In this document: piece after piece, positions 18,379 through 28,717 of the stretch
Position numbering within the stretch: position 1 is the first letter of the stretch
Layout: each line of letters starts with the position of its first letter
NCBI RefSeq assembly: GCF_003933735.1
Contig: NZ_RSED01000003.1
Location: forward strand, 1-64,000
Origin: Aquabacterium soli
GTDB lineage: Bacteria; Pseudomonadota; Gammaproteobacteria; Burkholderiales; Burkholderiaceae_C
Reading direction: 5' to 3'
Length of the DNA: 64,000 nt
The notes under the pieces: generated by a model
Database searches by the model: none
The model's input: only the letters and a program-made list of their open reading frames with translations
Told to the model about the DNA's origin: nothing
Program-made: the position numbers and the translations under genes

Positions 18379-19782
18379 ATGAGTCTGCGCATTTTCAACA
18401 GCCTGTCCAGGCAGCTAGAGTCGTTTTCTCCGATGGAGCCCGGTCACGTGCGGATGTACGTGTGCGGCATGACGATCTACGATTACTGCCACGTGGGGCA
18501 TGCCCGCATGATGATGGCCTTCGATGTGGTGCAGCGCTGGCTGCGCGCCTCAGGCCTTCAGGTCACGTACGTGCGCAACATCACCGACATCGATGACAAG
18601 ATCATCAAGCGTGCGGTCGAGCGCGGCATCACCATCCGCCAGTTGACGGACGAGATGACCCAGGCCATGCACGATGACATCGGCGCCCTGGGCATCGAGC
18701 CGCCTACGCACGAGCCCCGTGCCACGCAGTACGTGCCCCAGATGCTGGGCATGATCAGCCAGCTGGAAGCCAAGGGCCTGGCCTACCGCGCGAGCAATGG
18801 CGACGTGAACTATGCCGTGCGCAAGTTCGAGGGCTACGGCAAGCTGTCCGGCAAGTCGCTGGACCAGCTGCGCGCCGGCGAGCGCGAACTCAACGGGGCT
18901 GGCGCCCGCGCGGCCGATGGCAAGCAGGATCCGCTGGACTTCGTGCTCTGGAAGGCGGCCAAGCCCGAAGAGCCGCAGGATGCCAAGTACGACTCCGACT
19001 ACGGCGCAGGCCGCCCTGGCTGGCACATCGAGTGCTCGGCCATGGCCTGCTCGCTGCTGGGCGAGCAATTCGACATCCATGGTGGGGGCCTGGATCTGCA
19101 GTTCCCGCACCACGAGAACGAGATCGCCCAGAGCGAAGGCGCCACCGGCAAGCGCTTTGTGAACTACTGGATGCACAACGGCTTCCTGAACGTGGACAAC
19201 GAGAAGATGTCCAAGTCGCTGGGCAACTTCTTCACCATCCGCGACGTGCTCAAGAGCTACGACGGCGAGACGGTGCGCTTCTTCATGCTGCGCGTGCAGT
19301 ACCGCGGCCCGTTCAACTACAGCGATGCCGGGCTGGACGACGCCCGCCTGGGCCTGCGCCGCCTGTACACGGCCCTCGATGCGGTCAACCCGCCAGATGG
19401 GCCCTATCAGATCGACTGGAGCCACCCGCAGGCCGCGCGCTTCAAGGCCGCGATGGACGAGGACATCAACACGCCGATCGCTGTGTCGGTGCTGTTCGAC
19501 CTGGCCGCAGAACTCAACCGTGACCGCTCGCCGGCAACGGCCGCCTTGCTCAAGGCCCTGGGCGGTGTGCTGGGCTTGCTGCAGTTGTCGCCGAAGGCCT
19601 ATCTGCAAGGCGGCATGGCAGCGGGTGACGAGGCTGAGGCCATCGAAGCTGCCATCGTGGCACGCGCCGAAGCCAAGAAGGCCCGCAATTTTGCCGAGGC
19701 CGATCGCATCCGCGATGAACTGGTCGCCAAGGGCATCGTGCTGAAAGACTCGCCTCAGGGCACCACCTGGGTCAAAGCCTGA
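18379..19782 (+). CDS. cysS: Cysteine-tRNA ligase
   Basis: A 467-residue class I aminoacyl-tRNA synthetase that charges tRNA-Cys. The HIGH-type motif is CHVGHARM near residue 38, and the KMSKS motif is EKMSKSLGN near 275. Zinc ligands include the cysteine in [15 protein letters not shown] and the CSAMA and HHENE segments. Length is normal. The stop shares a base with the next gene's ATG (TGATG). Confidence 0.96.
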   Translation: MSLRIFNSLSRQLESFSPMEPGHVRMYVCGMTIYDYCHVGHARMMMAFDVVQRWLRASGLQVTYVRNITDIDDKIIKRAVERGITIRQLTDEMTQAMHDDIGALGIEPPTHEPRATQYVPQMLGMISQLEAKGLAYRASNGDVNYAVRKFEGYGKLSGKSLDQLRAGERELNGAGARAADGKQDPLDFVLWKAAKPEEPQDAKYDSDYGAGRPGWHIECSAMACSLLGEQFDIHGGGLDLQFPHHENEIAQSEGATGKRFVNYWMHNGFLNVDNEKMSKSLGNFFTIRDVLKSYDGETVRFFMLRVQYRGPFNYSDAGLDDARLGLRRLYTALDAVNPPDGPYQIDWSHPQAARFKAAMDEDINTPIAVSVLFDLAAELNRDRSPATAALLKALGGVLGLLQLSPKAYLQGGMAAGDEAEAIEAAIVARAEAKKARNFAEADRIRDELVAKGIVLKDSPQGTTWVKA

Positions 19783-20486
19783 TGAGCGCCGCCCCTCGAT
19801 CAACCGCCGCCGACAGCGCGGCGACCCCAGTGTCGGCGCCACTGGTCACCCCGCCGTTCTGGGACGATGCCTGCAAGCACCTGTCCAAGCGCGACCGTGT
19901 GATGCGCAAGCTGATCGCCGACTTCGGCCTGGCCCGGCTGCACAGCCGCCGGGATGCCTTCACCACGCTGGCGCGTTCCATCGTCGGGCAGCAGGTGTCT
20001 GTCAAGGCCGCGCAGACCGCATGGATCAAGCTGCTGGCCTTGCTGGAACTGCCCAACGATGGCGTGAGCGTCCTGCTGCCCGCCTCCAGCCTGGTGTCCG
20101 TGCCGGCGGACAAGCTGCGTGGCGTTGGGCTGTCGGCCCGCAAGGTGGAATACCTGTCGGATCTGGCCCGCCATTTCGTTGACGGGCGCGTTCACGTCGA
20201 CCAATGGGTGGACATGGGTGACGAGGCCATCATCGACGAACTGGTCGCGATCCGGGGCATCAGCCGCTGGACCGCCGAAATGTTCTTGATTTTTCACCTG
20301 ATGCGCGCCAATGTATTGCCCCTGGACGACCTGGGTTTGATCAAAGGCATCAGCATCAACTACTTCAGCGGCGAGCCGGTGTCGCGGGCCGAAGCGAGAG
20401 AGATCGCCGACGCCTGGGCCCCTTACCGCACTGTCGGCACCTGGTATCTTTGGCGCAGCCTCGACCCGCTGCCCACGGGTGCCTGA
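19782..20486 (+). CDS. DNA-3-methyladenine glycosylase-like HhH-GPD protein
   Basis: A 234-residue base-excision repair glycosylase of the AlkA/EndoIII superfamily. SIVGQQVSVKAA near residue 67 and the helix-hairpin-helix IRGISRWTAEMF near 160 are visible. The catalytic aspartate is in LPLDDLGL near 180. It lacks the N-terminal TBP-like half of E. coli AlkA, as is usual in betaproteobacteria. It removes alkylated purines. It is coupled to cysS and lies 19 bp before accA. Confidence 0.87.
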   Translation: MSAAPRSTAADSAATPVSAPLVTPPFWDDACKHLSKRDRVMRKLIADFGLARLHSRRDAFTTLARSIVGQQVSVKAAQTAWIKLLALLELPNDGVSVLLPASSLVSVPADKLRGVGLSARKVEYLSDLARHFVDGRVHVDQWVDMGDEAIIDELVAIRGISRWTAEMFLIFHLMRANVLPLDDLGLIKGISINYFSGEPVSRAEAREIADAWAPYRTVGTWYLWRSLDPLPTGA

Positions 20487-20505
20487 TCTGCCAGGATGAT
20501 TCACC

Positions 20506-21477
20506 ATGAGCAAACGTCATTTTCTTGAGTTCGAGCAACCCATTGCCGAGCTGGAAACCAAGATCGAAGAACTGCGCTACGTGCAGAGCGAGTCGGCTGT
20601 CGACATTTCTGAAGAAATCGACCGCTTGAGCAAGAAGAGCACACAGCTCACGAAGGACATCTACGCCAGCCTGTCGCCATGGCAGGTGACGCAGATCGCC
20701 CGCCATCCACAACGCCCGTACACGCTGGACTACGTGAACGAGCTGTTCACGGATTTCCAGGAGATGCATGGCGACCGCCATTTCTCCGATGACCTGTCCA
20801 TCGTCGGGGGCCTGGCGCGTTACAACGGCCAGCCCTGCATGGTGCTGGGCCATCAGAAGGGTCGCGACACCAAGGAGCGCGCCATGCGCAACTTCGGCAT
20901 GTCGCGCCCCGAGGGCTACCGCAAGGCCCTGCGCCTGATGCAGACCGCCGAGAAGTTCGGCCTGCCGGTGTTCACCTTCGTGGACACGCCTGGCGCCTAC
21001 CCCGGCATTGGCGCGGAAGAGCGCAACCAATCCGAAGCCATTGGTCGCAACATCTTCGAGATGGCGCGGCTGGAGGTGCCCATCATCACCACCATCATCG
21101 GTGAAGGTGGCTCGGGCGGCGCGCTGGCCATCAGCGTGGCCGACCAGGTGCTGATGCTGCAGTACTCGGTGTATTCGGTGATCTCGCCTGAAGGCTGCGC
21201 GTCCATTTTGTGGAAGACATCCGACAAGGCCCCCGACGCCGCGGAGGCGCTGGGCATCACGGCGCACCGCCTGAAGGCGCTGGGCCTGATCGACAAGATC
21301 ATTTCCGAGCCCGTGGGTGGCGCCCACCGTGACCACAAGCAGGCCTGCGCCAACCTCAAGCGCGCCTTGAACGATGCCGTGCGCCAGGTCAGTGACCTGA
21401 AGGTCAAGGACCTGCTGCAACAGCGTTACGAGCGCCTGCAGGCCTATGGCCGCTACAACGACACCACCGAGCATTGA
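20506..21477 (+). CDS. accA: Acetyl-CoA carboxylase carboxyltransferase subunit alpha
   Basis: A 323-residue subunit that, with AccD, transfers CO2 from carboxybiotin to acetyl-CoA in the first step of fatty acid synthesis. The protein starts [15 protein letters not shown] as usual. The conserved [16 protein letters not shown] near residue 162 and the oxyanion-type [10 protein letters not shown] near 200 are present. Length is normal. Its end overlaps tilS by 32 bases. Confidence 0.96.
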   Translation: MSKRHFLEFEQPIAELETKIEELRYVQSESAVDISEEIDRLSKKSTQLTKDIYASLSPWQVTQIARHPQRPYTLDYVNELFTDFQEMHGDRHFSDDLSIVGGLARYNGQPCMVLGHQKGRDTKERAMRNFGMSRPEGYRKALRLMQTAEKFGLPVFTFVDTPGAYPGIGAEERNQSEAIGRNIFEMARLEVPIITTIIGEGGSGGALAISVADQVLMLQYSVYSVISPEGCASILWKTSDKAPDAAEALGITAHRLKALGLIDKIISEPVGGAHRDHKQACANLKRALNDAVRQVSDLKVKDLLQQRYERLQAYGRYNDTTEH

Positions 21478-22945
21478 GCTGCCCGCGGCGCTGCCCTCGA
21501 GCAGCGCTGGCCGCCGCCTGGCCGTGGCCTGCAGCGGTGGGCGTGATTCCATGGCGTTGCTGCATGCCGCTGTGCGCGAGGGCGCGTCATTGGGGGCAGA
21601 GGTGGTGGCGCTGCACGTGCACCACGGCCTGAGCGCCCAGGCCGACACATGGCTGGACCATGTGCGCGAGCAGTGCGCCCGCTGGGCCTTTGAAGGCTTG
21701 CCCGTGTCGTTTCAATCACGGCGCCTGGCCTTGTCGCCGGGGGTGGGCGAGAGTGTGGAAGCCCTGGCACGTGGAGCTCGCTACCAGGCCTTGGCACAGA
21801 TGTGTCAAGAGGCCGGTTGCGATGCCGTGCTGCTGGCGCACCACCGCCGCGACCAGGCAGAGACCTTCGTGTTGCAGGCACTGCGCGGCGCAGGTGTGGC
21901 CGGCCTGGCGTGCATGGCAGGGGCCATGCAGCGCCATGGTGTCACGTGGCTCAGGCCCTGGCTGGGGCAGCCGCGCGAGCGCATCGAAGCCTACGTGGCG
22001 CTGCATGCCGTGCCTTTCGTGGACGACGACAGCAACGTTGACCACCGCTTTGCCCGCAACCGCTTGCGGCTCGCCGTCTGGCCGGCCTTGCAGCAGGCCT
22101 TTGGTGATGCCGAACAGGCCCTGGCCCAGGCCGCCGCCCACCAATCGGATGTGCTGGCCTGCATGGACGACTGGCTGGCCATCCGCTTGCCAGAGGTGAG
22201 CCGGGCCGTGGCCGCAGGGCAGGGCGATGAGGCGGGGGCGGCCAGGTTGGCCCTGGATGTCCAGGCCTGGTCGATCTGGGGTGAGGGGCCGCGACGCGAG
22301 CTGCTGCGCGGCTGGTTCCGGCAGGCCACGGGGCGCGTGCTGCCCGCTTCCTGGGTGCAGCGCCTGCACGTGGAGGCGCTGGGTGCTGCCGCAGCACGCC
22401 GCTGGCCCATGAGCCTGCGGGCCCTGGCCCCGAACCAACCTGGGCTGGAGGGTGAGGTGGTGCTGTACCGCGGGTTGCTGACCTGGCGGCCTTGGGCCGC
22501 GGTGCCGTCGGTTTTCTCACCATGGGCTGATCAGCCCGATTCGCTCAGCCTGCACATCGAGACGGCCGGGCGGGTGATGTTGCCCGCAGGCTGGGGTCAA
22601 TTGATGGTGGAGCCTGTGGCTGCAGAAGGTGTGCCTCTGTCCTGGCTGAACGATTGCGAACTGGCGCCGCGTCGCGGAGGCGAGCGCTTCCAGATGGCCG
22701 CCGGCAGGCCTGCCCGATCGCTCAAGAAACAGTTCCAGATGCTGGCCGTGCCTGCCTGGGCACGAGAGGGGCCGCTGCTCTGGGCGCAGGGCCAATTGAT
22801 CTTTGTGCCCGGCCTGGGCATGGATGCGCGAGCCTGGGGGCGCCCGGGTGAAACCCAGGTTCGGTTGACCTGGCGCCCCGCGATCATCCCCGACCCATCT
22901 GAACACGCGGGTATCCCGCCTGTCGGCAGGGCGGTTGCCGGTTAA
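21446..22945 (+). CDS. tilS: tRNA(Ile)-lysidine synthase
   Basis: A 499-residue enzyme that converts C34 of the CAU-anticodon tRNA-Ile to lysidine, using ATP and lysine. The PP-loop SGGRDSM lies near residue 30, followed by [10 protein letters not shown] and later RFARNRLR near 205. The C-terminal third holds the TilS substrate-binding domains. ATG 21446 overlaps accA by 32 bases; no better start precedes the PP-loop. The gene follows accA in the same operon, an arrangement common in Burkholderiales. Confidence 0.9.
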   Translation: MAATTTPPSIELPAALPSSSAGRRLAVACSGGRDSMALLHAAVREGASLGAEVVALHVHHGLSAQADTWLDHVREQCARWAFEGLPVSFQSRRLALSPGVGESVEALARGARYQALAQMCQEAGCDAVLLAHHRRDQAETFVLQALRGAGVAGLACMAGAMQRHGVTWLRPWLGQPRERIEAYVALHAVPFVDDDSNVDHRFARNRLRLAVWPALQQAFGDAEQALAQAAAHQSDVLACMDDWLAIRLPEVSRAVAAGQGDEAGAARLALDVQAWSIWGEGPRRELLRGWFRQATGRVLPASWVQRLHVEALGAAAARRWPMSLRALAPNQPGLEGEVVLYRGLLTWRPWAAVPSVFSPWADQPDSLSLHIETAGRVMLPAGWGQLMVEPVAAEGVPLSWLNDCELAPRRGGERFQMAAGRPARSLKKQFQMLAVPAWAREGPLLWAQGQLIFVPGLGMDARAWGRPGETQVRLTWRPAIIPDPSEHAGIPPVGRAVAG

Positions 22946-23012
22946 AATCTAAGGTTTGGCCATGCAGGCACTGCGCGGCCGGCAGCATTTCCAACATAGC
23001 AACGTCTCTGAC

Positions 23013-24269
23013 ATGGCACTGATTGTTCACAAATACGGCGGCACGTCGATGGGCTCTACCGAGCGCATCCGCAACGTGGCCAAGCGCGTGGCCAAGTGGG
23101 TGCGGGCGGGTCATCAACTCGTGGTCGTTCCCTCGGCCATGAGCGGCGAGACCAACCGCCTGCTGGGCTTGGCCAAGGAGCTTTCCGGCACCCCCAGCGC
23201 ACGCGAACTCGACATGATTGCCGCCACCGGCGAGCAGGTGTCGTCCGGCCTGCTGGCCATCGCCCTGCAGGCCGAAGGCCTGGAGTCGGTGAGCTACGCC
23301 GGCTGGCAGGTGCCCATCAAGACGGATTCGTCCTTCACCAAGGCCCGCATTGAGAGCATCGACGATGTCCGCGTGCGCGCCGACCTGGCCGCCGGCAAGG
23401 TGGTGGTGATCACGGGCTTCCAGGGCGTGAGCCCTGAAGGCCACATCACCACGCTGGGCCGTGGCGGTTCCGACACCTCGGCCGTGGCCGTGGCAGCCGC
23501 CATGAAGGCCGACGAGTGCCTGATCTACACCGACGTCGATGGTGTCTACACCACCGACCCGCGCGTGGTGCCCGAAGCCCGCCGCCTGAACACCGTCAGC
23601 TTCGAAGAGATGCTGGAGATGGCCAGCCTGGGTTCGAAGGTGCTGCAGATCCGCTCGGTCGAGTTCGCCGGCAAGTACCGCGTGCCCCTGCGCGTGCTGT
23701 CGAGCTTCACCCCCTGGGACATCGATCTCGACGAAGAAGCCAAGTCGGGCACCCTGATCAGTTTTGAGGAAGACGAAAACATGGAACAAGCCGTTGTTTC
23801 CGGCATCGCGTTCAACCGCGACGAAGCCAAGATCACCGTGGTCGGCGTGCCCGACACCCCTGGCATTGCCTACCAGATCGTGGGCAAGGTCGCCGATGCC
23901 AACATCGACGTGGACGTGATCATCCAGAACGTCTCGCACGATGGCAAGACGGACTTCTCGTTCACCGTGCATCGCAATGATTTCCAGCGCACGATGGATC
24001 TGCTGCAAAAGGATGTGCAGCCTACGCTGGGCGCCAAGGAGATCGTGGGCGACCCCAAGATCTGCAAGGTCAGCATCGTGGGCATCGGCATGCGCAGCCA
24101 CGCTGGCATCGCCAGCACGATGTTCAAGACCCTGTCTGATGAAGGCATCAACATCCAGATGATCACCACCAGCGAGATCAAGACCTCGGTCGTGATCGAC
24201 GAGAAGTACATGGAGCTGGCTGTGCGTGCACTGCACAAGGCCTTCGGCCTGGACGAGCAGAAGGCCTGA
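23013..24269 (+). CDS. lysC: Aspartate kinase
   Basis: A 418-residue enzyme catalysing the first step of lysine, threonine and methionine synthesis. The kinase domain begins [11 protein letters not shown], and [11 protein letters not shown] lies near residue 153. Two ACT domains occupy ~265-418, consistent with feedback control by lysine or threonine. I chose ATG 23013 because it gives the exact family N-terminus; upstream ATGs add residues of no known function. A TAAAAT hexamer at 22943-22948 could be the -10 of its own promoter. Confidence 0.95.
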   Translation: MALIVHKYGGTSMGSTERIRNVAKRVAKWVRAGHQLVVVPSAMSGETNRLLGLAKELSGTPSARELDMIAATGEQVSSGLLAIALQAEGLESVSYAGWQVPIKTDSSFTKARIESIDDVRVRADLAAGKVVVITGFQGVSPEGHITTLGRGGSDTSAVAVAAAMKADECLIYTDVDGVYTTDPRVVPEARRLNTVSFEEMLEMASLGSKVLQIRSVEFAGKYRVPLRVLSSFTPWDIDLDEEAKSGTLISFEEDENMEQAVVSGIAFNRDEAKITVVGVPDTPGIAYQIVGKVADANIDVDVIIQNVSHDGKTDFSFTVHRNDFQRTMDLLQKDVQPTLGAKEIVGDPKICKVSIVGIGMRSHAGIASTMFKTLSDEGINIQMITTSEIKTSVVIDEKYMELAVRALHKAFGLDEQKA

Positions 24270-24345
24270 TCGCTTTTCAGGCGTTGTTTTGAGCACAGCT
24301 CAACGGCCAGAGATCATTTCTCGGCTAGAATCCTGAGCTGTTGCT

Positions 24346-24438
24346 GGAGTCGTGACCGAGAGGCCGAAGGTGCTCCCCTGCTAAGGGAGTATGTGGGCAA
24401 AACCTGCATCGAGGGTTCGAATCCCTCCGACTCCGCCA
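24346..24438 (+). tRNA. tRNA-Ser (anticodon GCU)
   Basis: A 93-base type II tRNA with a seven-pair acceptor stem (GGAGTCG with CGACTCC), discriminator G and an encoded CCA at 24436-24438. The anticodon stem is CTCCC/GGGAG with loop CTGCTAA; anticodon GCT is at 24380-24382, reading AGC/AGU serine codons. The long variable arm and the GGTTCGAATCC T-loop confirm serine. A TAGAAT -10 lies at 24326-24331. Confidence 0.96.
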
Positions 24439-24445
24439 AATATGC

Positions 24446-24470
24446 AAAACGGACCCTTCGGGGTCCGTTT
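24446..24470 (+). terminator. Rho-independent terminator after tRNA-Ser
   Basis: AAAACGGACCC, a TTCG tetraloop and GGGTCCGTTT form a ten-pair stem with A and T flanks. It starts eight bases after the tRNA CCA end. The symmetric flanks mean it can also terminate the convergent AraC-type gene, which ends at 24492. Confidence 0.92.
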
Positions 24471-24491
24471 CTGCTTTCCGGGATGGCTTTT

Positions 24492-25589
24492 TCAGGCGTG
24501 CGGCGATGGCGATTGCTGCTGACGCCACGCCAGCGGCGACATGCCCGCCCAACGCCGGAACGCGCGCGAGAACGCGCTCTGCTCCGAATAACCCAGCAGC
24601 GTACCCACCTCTGCCAGCGTCAGGCGCTCATCACGCAGGTGCATCTCGGCCACCTGCCTCAGTGCGGCTTCCCGCAGATCCCGAAAGTTCAGGCCCTGTG
24701 CCGCCAGCCGCCGGTAGAACACGCGGGGTGACAGGCGCAGCTCTTGCGCCACGCGATCCAGCTCAGGCAGGCCTTGAGGGGCCAGGTGAGCGATCACACG
24801 CCGCGTCATCTCACCCAGGTCTCCGGCCTGGGGCAGTTGGGCCATGGCAGTGTCCACCTGCTGCTCCATCAGCCGCAGCAGGGTGGGGTCGGCCTGCCGC
24901 AGCGGCGCAGCCAGGCTGTGCAGCGGCAGCACCAGGCGCGTGACGGGCTGGCCGAAGCGCACCTTGCAGCCGAAGTAGCGCTCGTAAGGCCGCGCATCCC
25001 GCGGTGGCGGGTTGATGAAGTCAAGTGCGCTGACCTGCAGGCGCTGGCCGCACAGGTCACGCCCGATCTGCACGATGCCGGTGATGCCGGATTCGTCGTA
25101 CAGCGCACCAGTGCGGCCGTGTGCCGCGCCCCAGCGCAGCTCCAGTTGCTCGCCGATCACACGAGGCTCGATCGGGTTGATGTCATTGACCAGCCGGTGG
25201 TAACGATGGATGCGGGCCAGTGCGGCGCCCAGGTTCTCGCAGGCCAGCAGCACATAGCCCAGGGCACCCAGGTGGGCCGGCTGGATGGCCTGCCCCAGGT
25301 GCAGACCGAGCAGGGGATCCTGCAGGCGTTCTGCGGCCTGCAACAACAGGCGGCAGTAGTCCTCGGCCGGCAGGCGGCTGAAGTGTTGCTCATCGCGGCT
25401 GACCAGGCGTTTGGCCAGCGGTGCGCCCAGCACCTCAACCGGTGCCACGCCACGCGATTCCAGGTGCAAGGCCAGCACGTGCACCAGGGTCAGCGGCACC
25501 ATGCCGTGCACCGTGTCGCGCGCTTGGAGGCGCTCGGTCACGTGTTGGGGCAGTGATGCAGTGGACGAATACGAGGGCAGGCCGGGCAT
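24492..25589 (-). CDS. AraC-family transcriptional regulator (OruR/ArgR-like)
   Basis: A 365-residue regulator. Residues ~25-215 form the arabinose-binding-like ligand domain of the OruR type (GLHLGQAIQPAHLGALGYVLL). The last ~85 residues carry two helix-turn-helix motifs, ending LGYSEQSAFSRAFRRWAGMSP. I chose ATG 25589; the open frame further upstream is a shadow. It is divergent from the SDR gene with a 90-bp gap, so it probably controls that gene and its neighbour. In related bacteria such regulators often sit next to lipid or steroid catabolic genes. The inducer is unknown. Confidence 0.85.
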   Translation of the reverse strand: MPGLPSYSSTASLPQHVTERLQARDTVHGMVPLTLVHVLALHLESRGVAPVEVLGAPLAKRLVSRDEQHFSRLPAEDYCRLLLQAAERLQDPLLGLHLGQAIQPAHLGALGYVLLACENLGAALARIHRYHRLVNDINPIEPRVIGEQLELRWGAAHGRTGALYDESGITGIVQIGRDLCGQRLQVSALDFINPPPRDARPYERYFGCKVRFGQPVTRLVLPLHSLAAPLRQADPTLLRLMEQQVDTAMAQLPQAGDLGEMTRRVIAHLAPQGLPELDRVAQELRLSPRVFYRRLAAQGLNFRDLREAALRQVAEMHLRDERLTLAEVGTLLGYSEQSAFSRAFRRWAGMSPLAWRQQQSPSPHA

Positions 25590-25679
25590 GGACGAAATTG
25601 TCAAATCCTCGGATGCTCGGGTCAAGACGGGATGACCCTGCCGGCTTACGCTTCGGTCCTCATCACCACAGGATCCGGC

Positions 25680-26477
25680 ATGCCGCCCAGCCCTCTGACG
25701 CGCAGCATCTTCATCACGGGCGCAGCCGCCGGCATCGGGCGTGCGGTGGCTCATCGCTTTGCAATGGCCGGCTGGTTCGTTGGCCTGTATGACGTGGATG
25801 AAGCCGCCGTGCAGGCCTTGGCGCAGGACCTGGGCCCAACCCGCTGCCAGGCAGGACGCCTGGACGTGTCGCGCAGCGAAGACTGGGCGAAGCCGCTCGA
25901 AGCCTTCTGGCATGCGGCGGGCGAGCGGCTGGATGTGCTCTTCAACAACGCGGGCGTGGCGGTCACCTCGCCTTTCGAGGAGGCGGAGTTGACGCGCCAT
26001 CATCGCCTGATCGACATCAACCTCAAGGGCGTGCTCAACGGCTGCCATGCCGCCTTGCCCTGGCTGCGCCGCACGCCGGGTGCGCGGGTGATCAACATGT
26101 GTTCGGCCTCGGCCCTGTATGGCCAGCCCTTGCTGTCAAGCTACTCGGCCACCAAGGCGGCCGTGCGCAGCTTCACCGAGGCGCTGGACATCGAATGGCA
26201 GCGCCATGGCATCCGCGTGGTCGATGTGCTGCCCCTGTTCGTCAACACGGCGATGGTGGCCGATGAGGTCAGCAAGATGAAGACGGTGCAGACCCTGGGC
26301 GTGCGCCTGAGCGCGGACGATGTGGCCCGGACCGTGTGGCGCTTGGCCTGCCGGGCCCCGCAGCGCATGCCCGTGCATTCGCCTGTGGGCTGGCAGACAC
26401 GCCTGTTCTACCAGATGGGCAAGTGGTCGCCCGATGCCGTCAACCGCTTTGTCACGGCCCGCATGGCCGGTTTCTGA
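25680..26477 (+). CDS. SDR-family oxidoreductase
   Basis: A 265-residue short-chain dehydrogenase. TGAAAGIGRA near residue 13 binds the dinucleotide, NNAG lies near 85, and YSATK near 150 is the YxxxK catalytic pair. An aspartate in LYDVDE at the end of the second strand suggests a preference for NAD(H). I chose ATG 25680 because AGGA lies nine bases upstream and the fold then begins normally; ATG 25632 adds 16 residues. The next gene follows after 18 bp. The substrate is unknown, but the context suggests a lipid-like alcohol or ketone. Confidence 0.85.
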   Translation: MPPSPLTRSIFITGAAAGIGRAVAHRFAMAGWFVGLYDVDEAAVQALAQDLGPTRCQAGRLDVSRSEDWAKPLEAFWHAAGERLDVLFNNAGVAVTSPFEEAELTRHHRLIDINLKGVLNGCHAALPWLRRTPGARVINMCSASALYGQPLLSSYSATKAAVRSFTEALDIEWQRHGIRVVDVLPLFVNTAMVADEVSKMKTVQTLGVRLSADDVARTVWRLACRAPQRMPVHSPVGWQTRLFYQMGKWSPDAVNRFVTARMAGF

Positions 26478-26495
26478 AAGATCTCGACAAGAACG

Positions 26496-27596
26496 ATGAA
26501 CATGATGCACACGACCACCCAGACTCTGCTGCCGGCAGGCATGCGTCCCCTGCCGGATTTTGATCGTGCGCGCGATGCCGCCAGTCCGCAAGACCGTCTG
26601 CGCGAGGTGCGCCTCCGCGCCCAGGCCCTGCGTGAGCGCATGCTGGCCGAGCCCGAGGTGCTGTTCTACCGGAGCTTCGACCTGATCCGCGCGCCGTATC
26701 CCACGTACTACGCGTTCACGGGCGTGTTCGCACAGCATGTGTTCAAGTTCCCGCTGGTGCACCTGCTCAACCGGCTGTTCGTGGTGCAGTACCTGGATCA
26801 CGATGGTGAGTTGCGCACGCTGATGCTCTCCCCCACCGACCACGATGCCAACCGCGAGACGCCGTTCTTCAAGCGACTGGCGCGTGGCATCCCGCCGGCC
26901 CTCAACCGTGTCGTGGCGCCGCAGTACAACACGGTGGAGGGCGCCTTGGCCCAGTGCGGCATCGCTCCGGAGCAGGTCGATTACATCAGCTACGACCACC
27001 TCCACACGCAGGACGTGCGGCGCTGGCTGGGCGGGCAGGGCGGCCGTGGTTTCTTCCCGAACGCCCGCCTGCTGGTGCACCGGCAAGAGTGGGCCTCCAC
27101 CCAGGCCCTGCTGCCCGTGCAGGCCGACTGGTACTGCCCTCAAGGCATCGCCGGCATCGCTTCTGACCGCGTGCTGTGTTTTGATGGCAGCCTGAGCCTC
27201 GGCCCGGGCCTGGCCTTGATCCACACCCCGGGCCACACCGAGGGCAACCACTCGATGGCCGCGCGTGTGCCCGATGGAATCCGGGTCACCAGCGAGAACG
27301 GCGTGGGCGTGGATTCGTACGCGCCGCTCAGTTCACGCATCAATGCCGTGCGCCGGTATGCACATGCCACGGGTGTCGAGGTGATCCTCAATGGCAACAC
27401 GCTGGAGGGCAGCAACGAGCAGTACATCTCGATGGTGCTCGAAAAGACGCTGGCCGGGCCATCGGCCAATGCTGATTACCCCAACTGCGCCACATCGAGC
27501 GAGCGCACGCCGTTCTGGGCCTTCCCAGGCGATGTGGCCAGCCACCTGTTCGGCGAGGCGCATTTTGGCCAGGTGAGGCCGCGCATCAGCGGTTGA
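26496..27596 (+). CDS. Metallo-beta-lactamase-fold hydrolase
   Basis: A 366-residue protein. YDHLHTQD near residue 170 is a variant of the HxHxDH zinc motif, in which the last position cannot be confirmed. HTPGHTEGNHS near 247 supplies the next metal histidine. The N-terminal ~100 residues are an uncharacterised extension. It follows the SDR by 18 bp and is probably in the same transcript. I recognise the fold but not the substrate; the altered zinc motif makes esterase or lactonase activity uncertain. Confidence 0.7.
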   Translation: MNMMHTTTQTLLPAGMRPLPDFDRARDAASPQDRLREVRLRAQALRERMLAEPEVLFYRSFDLIRAPYPTYYAFTGVFAQHVFKFPLVHLLNRLFVVQYLDHDGELRTLMLSPTDHDANRETPFFKRLARGIPPALNRVVAPQYNTVEGALAQCGIAPEQVDYISYDHLHTQDVRRWLGGQGGRGFFPNARLLVHRQEWASTQALLPVQADWYCPQGIAGIASDRVLCFDGSLSLGPGLALIHTPGHTEGNHSMAARVPDGIRVTSENGVGVDSYAPLSSRINAVRRYAHATGVEVILNGNTLEGSNEQYISMVLEKTLAGPSANADYPNCATSSERTPFWAFPGDVASHLFGEAHFGQVRPRISG

Positions 27597-27617
27597 TGCG
27601 ACCACGGGGGCGTTTGC

Positions 27618-28040
27618 TCAGCGGTTGGCGGTCTGCAGCCAGCGCCGAAGATCGGCCGCACCCATGGCGCCACTCTGGCGCGCCACCTCACGCCCCCCCT
27701 TGAACAGGATCAGGGTAGGGATGCTGCGGATGCCATGCGCGCCGGCCGTTCGGGGCGCCGACTCGGTGTCCAGCTTGGCGAAGCGCACACCCGGCTCCTG
27801 CCCGGCGGCCTGTTCAAAGTGTGGCGCCATCATCTTGCACGGGCCGCACCACTCGGCCCAGAAATCCACCAGAACGGGCTGCTCCGTCTTGCTGATGTAG
27901 GCCTGGAAGCTGTCATCGGTCAGGGTCACCGGATGGGATGGGGTCAGGTCCGCTCCGCAGCGCCCACACACGGGCCCGTCGCCCAGACGTTCGTCCGGCA
28001 CTCGGTTGGTTGCCTGGCAGGCGGGACAGACGAGGTTCAT
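27618..28040 (-). CDS. trxC: Thioredoxin TrxC
   Basis: A 140-residue thioredoxin 2. Residues 1-~32 hold two CxxC pairs (CPAC and CGRC), the zinc-binding N-terminal domain of TrxC. The thioredoxin domain follows, with the active site WAEWCGPCKMM near residue 65 and the cis-proline segment IRSIPTLILF near 108. It reduces disulfides in cytosolic proteins and is often linked to oxidative stress. It ends 21 bp from the convergent hydrolase gene. Confidence 0.94.
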   Translation of the reverse strand: MNLVCPACQATNRVPDERLGDGPVCGRCGADLTPSHPVTLTDDSFQAYISKTEQPVLVDFWAEWCGPCKMMAPHFEQAAGQEPGVRFAKLDTESAPRTAGAHGIRSIPTLILFKGGREVARQSGAMGAADLRRWLQTANR

Positions 28041-28071
28041 GGTGATGCCCTTCAGTTCAGGTGGTCCTGAT

Positions 28072-28542
28072 TCACTTGATGGGGATGGCCGTGGCTTTGT
28101 CAACCGGCACCACGGTCACGCTGTTCTTGGGCGAGCCTTCGATCAGCTTGTCCGAGTAGCTGAGGTAGATCAGCACATTGCGCGCCGGGTCCACCATGCG
28201 CACCACCCGCAGTCGCTTGAACAGGATGGACAGGCGCTCGGTGAACACCTCTTCCTGCTGCTTCATGGGGCCGTTGAAGCTGATCGGTCCCACCTGCCTG
28301 CAGGCGATGGAGGCATCGGCCTTGTCTTCGGCCAGGCCGATGGCGCCCTTGATGCCGCCCGTGCGGGCGCGCGCCACATAGCAGGACACGCCCTTGACCT
28401 TGGGGTCGTCGTAGGCCTCGACCACGATCTTGTGGTCCGGGCCCAGCAGCTTGAACACCGTGTCGACCTCACCGACCTTCTGTGCATGCGCGCTCATCGA
28501 CATGACGCAGATCAAACAAATCGAAGGCAGCAGTTTCTTCAT
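28072..28542 (-). CDS. creA: CreA family protein
   Basis: A 156-residue exported protein with a clear signal peptide ending near SAHA-Q (residue 20). The core, including [25 protein letters not shown] and [13 protein letters not shown], matches the CreA/DUF1471-independent family of conserved periplasmic proteins, whose function is unknown. ATG 28542 is preferred since it starts the signal peptide. It lies 31 bp upstream of trxC on the same strand. Confidence 0.85.
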   Translation of the reverse strand: MKKLLPSICLICVMSMSAHAQKVGEVDTVFKLLGPDHKIVVEAYDDPKVKGVSCYVARARTGGIKGAIGLAEDKADASIACRQVGPISFNGPMKQQEEVFTERLSILFKRLRVVRMVDPARNVLIYLSYSDKLIEGSPKNSVTVVPVDKATAIPIK

Positions 28543-28717
28543 CCAGGGCTCCGTTGGGGGTGTCGAAGCCATTGTGTCCCAGGGAAAAAGCCACTGCACG
28601 CCTGTCTTGAAATAGGTCCCGGCTAATCCTTCATGGATGCGCAGGGCGTTGACAAGCCGGCCCGCGGGCAGAAGATGCTCGGTCAGGGCCTGACCGGGCC
28701 CACTCAAGGAGCGAACA